64,000 nt of DNA from Lyophyllum atratum. Taxonomy: Eukaryota; Basidiomycota; Agaricomycetes; Agaricales; Lyophyllaceae. Both the position numbers and the translations under genes were made by a program. The notes beneath the pieces are model-generated. The model made no database searches. It had not been told where the DNA came from and worked only from the letters and a program-made list of their open reading frames with translations. Shown piece by piece: positions 11,205-20,000 of the stretch (position 1 is its first letter; every line of letters begins with the position of its first letter). The stretch spans positions 1,240,001-1,304,000 of the forward strand of contig JACGCN010000009.1 in the NCBI GenBank assembly GCA_014905825.1, given 5' to 3'.

Positions 11205-13080
11205 ATGGCAGAAGCCCAAGATATTCAGACGGTTACTACAACGATAATCACAGAGTATGGGAGCTCTTTACCGGCGAATCGACCACCTGAACAGTCATCT
11301 CATCCAGTGCACAGCCAGACAGCAAGACCCGGCGCTACGATCGCCAACTCCGGTACGTCTCCGTGGACCTCTGCCTCTGAGAAAGTCTTATATGGAGTGC
11401 ATGTAGTCTCTGGGCAACGGCAGGGCAAAGTGCATTGGAGAGCTCGCACCTCCTAGTCATCTCCGGGTCCGCCACATCCACGTCCATCCTCAAGAACCTC
11501 GTCCTTCCCGGCATTGGGAAATTCACGATCCTGGACGACAGGAAGGTGACCCCCGAGGACGCAGGCAACAATTTCTTCCTCGAGGGCCCCTCCAGCATCG
11601 GCAAATCTCGCGCCGAGGAGGCCGTACGCCTACTCGGAGAGCTCAACGAGAGCGTCGTGGGCATTGCGGATACATCGAACGTGGAGGAGTTGCTAAAGAC
11701 CAACCCAAGCTATTTCACATCCTTTACGCTCGTGATCGCCCACAACCTGGAGCCCAGATTGGCAGATCAGCTCTCGACACTGCTGTGGTCGGACGACACG
11801 TTCCCCCCGCTTGTGGTAGTTAGATCGGCGGGTTTCCTTGCGGAATTCTTCATCCAGTACCACGAACATATCGGTAAGCCGTGCCTTCCTACGCGTTTCG
11901 GCATCTTGAACAACTTTTACGCGTAGTCATCGAAAGCCACTCTGAGACCGTCCCATCACTGCGTATCGACAAAGCCTTCCCTGCTCTTCTAGAGTATTCG
12001 CTCTCCCTAGACTTCGCGGCTATGGATCCAACAGAGCACGGCCATATCCCCTACGTCATCATCCTCGTCCGAGCGCTCGAAGACTGGAAGAAAGCCGTAC
12101 GCCCATACCCTTTCGTCTTATAACTCACACCCAACCTTCTTCACCCGCAGCATGATGGCAAGCCACCCCAAACATACCCCGAGAAGAAAGCCTTCAAAGC
12201 CGGCATCCTCGCCATGAAGACTAAGTTCGACGAAGAGAACTTCGACGAGGCCGAAGCACAAGCCTACCGCGCCACTGCCGAGACGGGCGTCCCCTCCGAG
12301 ATCGCGGCGCTCTTCCAAGACCCGCAGGTCGCGTCGCCCACACCCGACTCGCCACCGTTCTACCATCTCCTCTCGGCGCTGCAGAAGTTCACGCTGGAGC
12401 CCCCGCATACCCTGCCCCTGACGAGCACGCTGCCAGACATGAAGGCGGACACGAGCAGCTACATCCACCTGCAGAAGCTATACAAGACGCGTGCGGAGGA
12501 GGAGAAAGCCCACTTCAAGTCGTTCCTAACCGTCCCGATCGACGATAGCGTGGTCGACTTGTTCGTGAAGAACGCGCATGCACTGAAGGTTCTACGTAGC
12601 AGGAAGTGGGGTGCTCTGGACTCGGACCACGATGCCCTCCGTTCGCTATTGTCTCTTCTCCCTGTGTACCTTTGACTAAAAGTTATAAACAGTAAACGCT
12701 CTCGCAAGCTCGCCCAAGCAAACCGCCATCCACCTCTCCCTATCCGCCCTCTCCGCCCTACTCCTCAAACAACCCGGCGTCGCACCTTCCGTCGAGTCAC
12801 TCACCGCCGAGGCCCAAACGCTCCTCCCTCCCGGCACCGTACTGCCCGATGAGTTTCCCGATGCCGTTGGCGAGGTGTACGTCCTTCCCGTCCCTATATT
12901 AGTACTCTAGCTGAGCGATCCTACAGTGCCCGCGCACCGACGGCCGAGCTACCCAATACCGCAGCCTTGCTGGGTGGCCTCGTCGCGCAGGAGGTGATCA
13001 AGATCATCACAAAACAGTATGTACCAATAGACAACTATTGCACCGTCGATTTGGTGGAAACGTGGACCGGAGTCATCTAA
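11205..13080 (+). CDS. ULA1: NEDD8-activating enzyme E1 regulatory subunit (APP-BP1/ULA1 type)
   Basis: This is the inactive-adenylation half of the heterodimeric NEDD8/Rub1 E1. With UBA3 it activates NEDD8 for cullin modification. Segments diagnostic for NAE1/APP-BP1 are RRYDRQLR-LWATAGQSALE (split by an intron at about 11355-11408), GIGKFTILDDRKVTPEDAGNN, FFLEGPSSIGKSRAEEAVRL and, at the C-terminus, AAVLGG-like TAALLGGLVAQEVIKIITKQ followed by CTVDLVETWTGVI (stop 13078-13080). Further introns lie at about 11873-11926, 12096-12150, 12630-12691 and 12877-12926. The middle contains long helices (KTKFDEENFDEAEAQAYRAT) as in family members. As expected for this subunit there is no catalytic Cys domain signature. 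The N-terminal exon is uncertain: ATG 11205 needs a splice at about 11232-11312 to reach the RRYDRQLR frame. Another E1 subunit (UBA2, SUMO) lies 32 kb downstream. Confidence 0.9.
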
Positions 13081-13483
13081 GGTAGCGTAGCTGGACATGC
13101 CCGGCTTCTGTATATTACTTCATGTCGCTGCACACTGCTGTCTTGCTGTCCTTGCATATATTGGTACTGCGCCAGTGCTCAAGAGTCCCTGCCTGTGTTT
13201 TCCACCTGTCTCCGCTGTCTTTGCCGCAGTCGCAGATAGGGAGCTTCGCTGCTCAAGGGATTAGACGATTCGGAGGCAAATGGGCGAAGCAAATAAGATC
13301 TGATGAGATGCAGTGCAAGTGTTATCGATGCATGGCGTCATCATGACGTCACTCCAACCTCAGTTAGGGGTCTGGCAGAATGGGTATTTACGAGGTAGAA
13401 AGTACGATATACACGCCCGCAATTGTCTATACTACAGAGTTCATGCTTTCCATCGTTGTACACAAAATTCCAATATCGTTGCT
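13081..13483. other. intergenic region, no gene seen
   Basis: This is the shared 3' flank of the convergent NEDD8 E1 gene and the Asn/Ser-repeat gene. The frame at 13122-13346 is short and featureless. Confidence 0.5.
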
Positions 13484-14313
13484 TAGTTTCCGACTGTGAA
13501 AAGACGACGTTCAATAAAACCTTCTCGAAGAGATAGGAAGTAGACTTACATCCTCCGCCGAACTTCTTGAAGCCCTCCTTGAGGCCCTCGCCAACCTTAT
13601 TTGCAGTGTCGTCGTCCTGGAAGGTATATCAGGTTAAACTATGCAAAATTCAAGGAGAAACGTAGGCTTACGATGTTGTATCCAGCACGGCTCGCTGCCT
13701 CCTTCACACCTCTATCAACCCAATCGCTGTTGGAGGACGAGTTGTCGTTGTTGTTGTTAGAGGAGCCATAGTTGTCGCTGTCATTGTTGGAGGAACCATA
13801 GGTATTAGAGGTATTAGACGACCCATATGAATCCTGGTTGGAAGAACGGTTGTTATCGTCATCGTTGGAGGAACCGTAGGTGTTGGATGTGTTGGACGAT
13901 CCGTATGAATCATCGTTGGAATTGTTGTTGGAGGAACGGTTGTTGGAGGAATCGTTGTCGTTGGAAGAGCTGTAGTTGTTGCCGCCGGAACCATAAGAGT
14001 CGTCGTTGGACGAGCGGTTGTTGGAGGAATCGTTGTCGTTGGAAGAACCATAAGTGTTGCCGGAGGAACCGTAAGAGTCGTCGTTGGACGAGCGGTTGTT
14101 GTTGGAGGAACCATAGTCGTTGGAATTGTTGTTGTTGGATGATCCATAGGAGTCATTGTTGGACGACCCATACGAATCGTTGTTGGACGAGCCGTACGAG
14201 TTATCGTTATCGTTGTTGTTGTTGGACGAACCATACGAATCGTTGTTATTGGAACGATCCTGGTTGGACGAGCCATACGAGTCGTTGTTGTCGGAATCTT
14301 GGTTGTAAGACAT
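13484..14313 (-). CDS. Asn/Ser/Gly/Tyr-rich tandem-repeat (disordered) protein
   Basis: The ATG at 14311-14313 opens MSYNQDSDNNDSYGSSNQD. About 150 residues of imperfect repeats follow, built on DSYGSSN with spacers of Asn, Asp and Arg-Ser-Ser-Asn, so the chain is strongly hydrophilic and certainly disordered. A short ordered tail follows: DWVDRGVKEAASRAGYNI, an intron, DDDTANKVGEGLKEGFKKFG, a second intron, then a final exon completing GGFGN and TAA at 13484-13486. The tail is predicted helical and amphipathic. The protein is about 240 residues long. I do not recognise a named family; hydrophilin-like stress proteins and phase-separating low-complexity proteins have similar composition. The repeat exists at DNA level as GTTGTTGGA-type units, so copy number is expected to vary between strains. 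The long plus-strand frame opposite it is a by-product of this repeat. Confidence 0.75.
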
Positions 14314-15222
14314 GGCTGGAGATTGTGTGTGTGTGGGGCGATGGAGCTCACACTGACAGAACGGCTTTATAGAAGCGAGAGTGTCAGGGGCCGAATCCGG
14401 TGCGTTTTGCCGGGAGGGTAAATCACTGGATGATCGATTGTGCGGCGTTGATCTGACAGCTGGAATGACAATGACTGCCGCAAACGTTTGTCCCAGCCGC
14501 CCTCGCTGCTGCGCGAATGTGGAGAGTACATATATTCCGCACCGTCATCAGCGACATCCGACTCATCCCCCACGAGTTCTTTCCGTCGCCCACAGGATAC
14601 GATCTCTTGTATCTGTAGAGCTAGGCGCTATATTGATCCGAAGCAGTGTAACTTTGAACAGGCTAGCCCGGGAACAAATTGTATGAATGGCTGATGCTAA
14701 CGAACAGGTACCTTGATGTGCACCGCCCACCCATCGCTCAGCTGGTCCTCACCCTCGGTTGCCCCTGCAAGACCAGATAGCCTGATGCTTGTGCTATTTC
14801 AGGAACAATCCTTGAAATATGATCTTTTCCGGGCAAAGCCCAGGCTGTCAATCAGAAGGATGATCTCATGATCAAGCAAGGAAGCGAATCTGGGTGGAAT
14901 CGTCGACGGATTTGCTTCGTTATTGTCTTCATCGATGGGTGTGAAGCGAGCAACGTAGGATAACTTTTTACGCTTGAAGGCAGAAGCTTGACATCGGGCG
15001 TAAACATCGTCCGAGTTGAGAACTATGCGTGAATGCAAAGCCTGACCATGGTGTCAATCGCGGCTGTCCATTAGAATAAAATGTATGAGCTTCGAGAGGC
15101 TACGCCTGTCATGATCAGATGCGTGATCGTCTGCCCTTGGGGGTTCGAATCTTTCGTGCTTTTCAAGGATAATCCAGATAGCAGGACGATATGATCGTGA
15201 CGTACATAGTATACTCAAGCAA
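14314..15222. other. intergenic region with a possible decayed minus-strand reading frame
   Basis: Most of this is featureless. On the minus strand from about 15170 to 14799 one frame reads HERFEPPRADDHASDHDRRS, continues to LIHFILMDSRD, meets a single TGA (about 15051-15053), and goes on in the same frame as ALHSRIVLNSDDVYARCQAS to LDHEIILLIDSLGFARK. A single stop inside about 120 otherwise open codons suggests either a missed intron or a relic. No family is recognisable, so I do not call it a gene. Confidence 0.3.
14365..14372 (-). promoter_or_regulatory. TATA box of the Asn/Ser-repeat gene
   Basis: On the minus strand the sequence reads CTATAAAG about 50-60 bp upstream of the ATG at 14313. 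It is the only TATA-like element in the proximal upstream region. Together with a CT-poor leader it suggests a strong, possibly stress-regulated promoter, which is an inference. Confidence 0.45.
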
Positions 15223-15916
15223 TTATTTAGCATCCGCCACCAGTCCACACACCTTACACCTCCTGAGGTCTTCTGAATTCATCCACCTTTCGATCACAGG
15301 TTTGAGCTGTGTGCCCAAATCCGTAACGTGGAAGGACTCCTCATGTATGATCGTCGGCTCGCTATGTGTGGGTGAGGTGCAATACCACCGGAGTCGATCT
15401 AACGTACGTATCTTGAGCATATCGCGAAAGAATAAAAACCAGAATGAAGCTTACCAATCGCCTCTGCAGGCCTCACCCGCTCAACTACAAGGCCGACCGT
15501 GTCTGCATACCGTACCGGATTATGCGGTGTATTAGCTACCAAAACAACAGTTCATTAGCCAAAGGTCCAACCATCACGCCAATCCGCTCACCAGGCAACA
15601 GAAACATCTCCCCCTCCTCAATCCTAACATCTCTAAACACCCCGTCGTCCACAACCCTCAGCAGCATCCCCCCCTTATGTTGATAGAACCACTCCTACCA
15701 AACGATGGTATTCACCCCATCCGCGGATGTGGAATTCTCGACCATTCTCACCTCCGTCTCATTGACATGGTAGTCATTTCTCTGGTTCGGCCCGCCCACG
15801 GCCATGACCGTGAAATCGCTGCCCTGGTACAGGCAGAAATTGTTCACGGGAGGCTGGAGAAGGTGTTGGTTCTGGGAGAGCCATAGTGGGAAGTTTAAAG
15901 GTGGTGGAAGAGGCAT
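15223..15916 (-). CDS. BNA1: 3-hydroxyanthranilate 3,4-dioxygenase
   Basis: This is a cytosolic cupin-fold Fe(II) dioxygenase. It opens the ring of 3-hydroxyanthranilate to give the precursor of quinolinate in kynurenine-to-NAD synthesis. The ATG at 15916 gives [20 protein letters not shown], then [20 protein letters not shown] and NDYHVNETE. An intron (about 15697-15751) precedes [18 protein letters not shown], with the metal-binding His and Glu in DYHVN and ETEEW. Another intron leads to [19 protein letters not shown] (third metal His, in NTPHNP), then [15 protein letters not shown] and the C-terminal [13 protein letters not shown], stop TAA 15223-15225. The last CxxC is half of the second, rubredoxin-like iron site of fungal and bacterial enzymes. 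The first half here is Cys followed six residues later by His, not a clear CxxC. The protein is about 180 residues long, the normal family length. It is transcribed away from the block at 16.0 kb. Confidence 0.9.
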
Positions 15917-16014
15917 TAGAATAAATATCGAGAGACTGTCGTCGACGATCTGCCTATGGGCTGAAGGTTGCCGAGCCGGCGGAGCGGAGCCATTGCCAAA
16001 TTATTTGCAATGTC

Positions 16015-16190
16015 GCACGTGACGGTTTTCCTGTACCCCGTGACTCAGGGGTTTTTCGATCCGCTTGCGTGTTTGTGAACTCTCTCAGCTCTGAGCTCTG
16101 TTGGCTCTGGCCCTCTCCCGCTCCTTCCCCGCTCATTCATTTTTGTTCTACTAGACAAAATATACCAATTCTTACACGAATACCCCGTTA
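16015..16190 (+). repeat. dispersed upstream block, copy A
   Basis: This segment is similar along its length to 23787-23960. Shared strings include CACGTGAC, TACCCCGTGACTCAGG, ATTTTTCGA-type, TTGCGTGTTTGT and TATTCAT...CTACTAGACAAAATATACC versus CTTTACTGGACGAAATATACC. Copy B sits directly upstream of the gene at 23985. Copy A is followed by no intact equivalent gene. It is likely a duplicated promoter/leader or a short dispersed element. No terminal inverted repeats were obvious. Confidence 0.6.
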
Positions 16191-17053
16191 TGCGGCGCCA
16201 GCTCAAGCTCAACGAACGGCATACGATACTGAGACCACAGGTATAGCCACGTTTGTTCCTCAACTCCAGTCGGAGCGAGGTTGTCACTTGTGACTATGCG
16301 CATTGAGACTATGCGCATTGAAAACCGTGCCTTGAGTCTCTTGGATTATTGGAAAGGTACAAGCAACGGGATGGAAGGGTATGATTCGATTTGGCGGATG
16401 GATATGCCAGTTAGTTATTTCATCACCAATCTACGGATACATTCAACATACCGTCAGACGTACCAACTTACCAACGAGTTTCTTCATTGCCCTAATCTTC
16501 TCTCGGCTCCTCGCCCGACCCGTCACCCGAACCATCACCGGGCCCATTTTTCGACTCCTCACAAAACTCTTCTCTTTCTTTTCCCAACTCCTCGGCTATC
16601 TCTTCCTCCACACCCGTTGCACTATTCATGCCTCACTTAGCTGAGCTACCGAAGGGTGTATTATGATCATACCTGAGTGTGAAGCATGAACTATGAGCGG
16701 CGGATACTTCCAGCGGCGCCATTAACTACTCAGTAGCATGAAGTTTTCACTGATTCCTCGCGGTAGGTCGATGAGGTTCAAATGCACAATCGCCTGTCCC
16801 AGCGATCTTCATCACGCACCTCGGACATTAATACCTAGCGCTCGAGCAGCAACACATCGACAAGTGACACCGGGAAGTTAATACTTCACAGTACGTAAGT
16901 TATCACAGCCTTCAAGTTTGCCAGCACGCAACTTAAACTGCCTCAGTATTAAGCGCCTAAGACCACAGGCTTTTAGTCCCTCCTCCTCCAACGTATAGGA
17001 CTTCACTTTGCGGGTCAGCCTTGCTTCATTTCACTATCAGGACCACCATTGCG
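16191..17053. other. intergenic region between copy A block and the STAND gene
   Basis: A short frame starting at 16191 (MRRQLKLNERHTIL) follows the block but stops quickly. A plus-strand frame at about 16460-16644 is hydrophobic and basic (TSFFIALIFSRLLARPVTRT) and could be a small membrane peptide or random. Nothing is supported as a gene. A perfect 15-bp tandem duplication lies at 16292-16321. Confidence 0.4.
16292..16321 (+). repeat. perfect 15-bp tandem duplication
   Basis: The 15-mer GACTATGCGCATTGA occurs twice head to tail. It is a minor local duplication with no visible function. Confidence 0.8.
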
Positions 17054-20000
17054 ATGAACGAGAAGGATGTCACTGAGTTCGTCTTGGCGTCCATACCTTT
17101 ACCGTGAAGCTCATGAATGGTGTAATTTCAGCAGCGAGAGGCGAGCACCAGATCCCAAGACCGCAGCACTGACCGCGAAGCTGAAACATATATTCCTTGA
17201 CCGCGACCTCTACCGACGTCTGTTAGGATGCCGTGGCGCGGAAGCACAGAGCCTGCTCGACTCCTTCCAATTGGTAAGGTTCAGATAATCTCACGATATC
17301 ATTTGACTCAATTCTAGCACAGGTGCTCGATTTACGAGGACTGGACACCGATTTCCGACTCAACCTTATCGTGGCCACCCAGAGACTCGCAGCGGTATCG
17401 GGCCTTTACCCTCTACGTTACGAGTTAAAGGGTATCGTATATGACAACCAATCTCCCGTCAACTTCGGCGGCTTTGCGGACATTTTCAAAGGAACTCTCC
17501 AAGGACAAACTGTATGTATCAAGGCCCTCCGGATATCTGAACAGACCGACATTGATTATGTCATGAAAGTCAGTCCCTTTTCTTGGTATACACCTGCTGG
17601 TCCCGGAATTCTTCACTCGCAGAAATTTTCGATGGAAGGCATACTGTGGGGGCAGCTCTGGAACCCAAACGTGCTTCCCATCTATGGCTTTCATCGTACG
17701 CCGAACCAGATTTGCCTCATTTCTCCTTGGATGGACCGGGGAGATATCGCAAAGTACCTGAAGGACACCCCTGAAGCGGTTCGCCTCCCACTGGCGAGTT
17801 TATTTCTGGAGTTGTATCAAAGCTTATCACAAACTCATTGGGGAAAGGGAATTAGGCTATCGACGTTGCTCAAGGTCTCTTGTATCTTCACGAGAATGGC
17901 ATAGTCCACGGAGACCTAAAGGGAGTACGTAACGCGTCTTTCTTTGCACATTCATCTATTCACGATGTACTTTTTCCTCAGGCGAACATCCTCATTGATG
18001 ATGCAGGAAGAGCACGCCTGGCCGATTTCGGGATTTCGTCAGTATCGGACAAGGAGATCCTTGCATGGACGACGCAATCGGCAGCGGCTTCACAAGGGGG
18101 CACGGTTCGGTGGCAGGCTCCCGAGCTGTTTGATGTTGATAACGACGAAGTGGTGGAGAACAATGTGGCTAGTGACGTGTACGCCTGGTCTTGTGTTTGC
18201 TATGAAGTAGGTTCCAAAACTTCACTACGATCCTCCTCGTGCTTAGAAATCAAGATATTTACAGGCGATGTTCCTTATATGGATTTCAACAATCCAGCTA
18301 CGGTCATGATGAAGATTCTGTCCGGTATCCTCCCCGCAAGGCCATCCGAGACACATGGAGCCTGGCAAGAATGGGGATTGACGGAGAGCATCTGGTTATT
18401 GATGGAAGATTGTTGGGTGCGAGATCCTGCCCAGCGGCCATCCATCGAAGAGGTGCTATCAAAATTGGCGCCTAACCCGAGTGACGTGAGATATTCAAGG
18501 GCCAGCAAAACCATTCTTTCTCCCGCTGCTTTTCGCGACAAAACGAGCGAGCGGATGGACGTGATAACAGTGTCCGCTTTGGAAGGCATCTTGGGCTGTA
18601 AGGTGGATGTAGGGTTAACGATACCCGAGGGGGTCGTTGGGGTCAGCGCTCTGAATATCGACACAGCTGTCTTATCACAACACACCACGAGCTCAAGTAA
18701 TGGACCTACGACAAAGTGGGATCGATTCTCTTCCCCTTCTCCTCATATATATATAGCTGACATATTCCACTAGTGCTGCCGATGCCAGATCACTAGACGT
18801 CAAATCCGCCAGAGGTCGAGACACCTACGAGCTTGACACAGATTTCTTCTCGGCTCTTTCCAGATGGACCCTTGGTGATCCTAAAGCCACTCTCGATCGG
18901 CTTCTGGAAGACATATGCGACCCAATTGATAGTGGCAGACTTCACATCAATACGATGCCTGACATGCCCTACCCTGTATGGAATTTCATTCGGGCTCTGT
19001 CTCGTCTCAGCGAGCTCGGTAAGGTAGGTACTCGGTAGCCTTTTGGAGGTTTTCCGAGCTGAGATCATGATCTTCCAGACTGTATCTAGTGCAAATGTCG
19101 AAGTTCAAACACTAGCTCGCGATATTATTGAATGGGTCACCTGTGTAAAGGTATCGTTCGCATCTGACCAAAGCTGGAATAAACTCGAAAACATGTGGTA
19201 TGCATGCCCGCCTTGTCACAAGCCTAAATGATTTCTTGATGTCCCCTTGTAGGCACCTTGCTGTCGAAATATGTAGATGGGCAGAATTGCGCCTGGTATG
19301 GCCTGTACTTTGCGGTTTCAAGCCCGACTAATTTGCTTGTAGCTTGATCGCCGGTGGTTTATTACCAATGCGACGATTGAGAAAGAGATCACTGAATTCA
19401 AGATTTGCGTCACCAAGGCTTCTAAGGTATTCCGGGTATGTTAATACAAATCAGAAAGGGGTAGAAAACTTCGTGCAGTGGGATCTAACTCTTCGTCACG
19501 TAGGATCAGTCAATCATCATGAAGGATGGAGGCAGCCATAATGCTATCTTGCAATCGATCCGTAAATTCGTCAAGCGCCGAGATAAAGATTCAATATCAC
19601 TTACATTCGAGATAATTCAGAAGACACAAAAGGCGCATTTGGTGAGTAGAAGCACCAATTTCATAGCTAGGCCCTGAGTGTTGACCAACAACGCACCTAC
19701 AGCGGAATATCATTGATAACGAATGGCAGCAACACATAAAGTTGGAGTGGCAGCTCCCCTACATCACCTCTATCCCTACCTACGTTCATCAAGGGAAAGA
19801 ACCATGCTTTGTTGGCACGCGAGTCGAAGTCCTAACAGAAATACGAGATTGGATAGACGACCTGTCTCGGAGGTCACAGAATGTTCTTTGGCTCACTGGG
19901 GATCCTGGGTGTGGTAAATCCACGGTCGCCGCCTCTGTTGCCCAGGAATGTATAGATCGAAAGCGACTTTGGGCGCAACTCTTCATCGATCGTAAAAATG

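Noticed and set aside
13827..14372. 181-codon plus-strand frame rich in Trp, Arg and Cys
   Set aside because: It is exactly antisense to the Asn/Ser repeat gene; its composition is produced by reading the repeat on the other strand.
15120..15160. GGGTTCGAATC string suggesting a tRNA T-arm
   Set aside because: No acceptor, D-arm or anticodon stem can be placed around it.
18833..19027. 64-codon plus frame inside the STAND gene
   Set aside because: Wrong frame of exon 8; the in-frame reading (FFSALSRWTLGDPKATLDRL) continues across both neighbouring introns.
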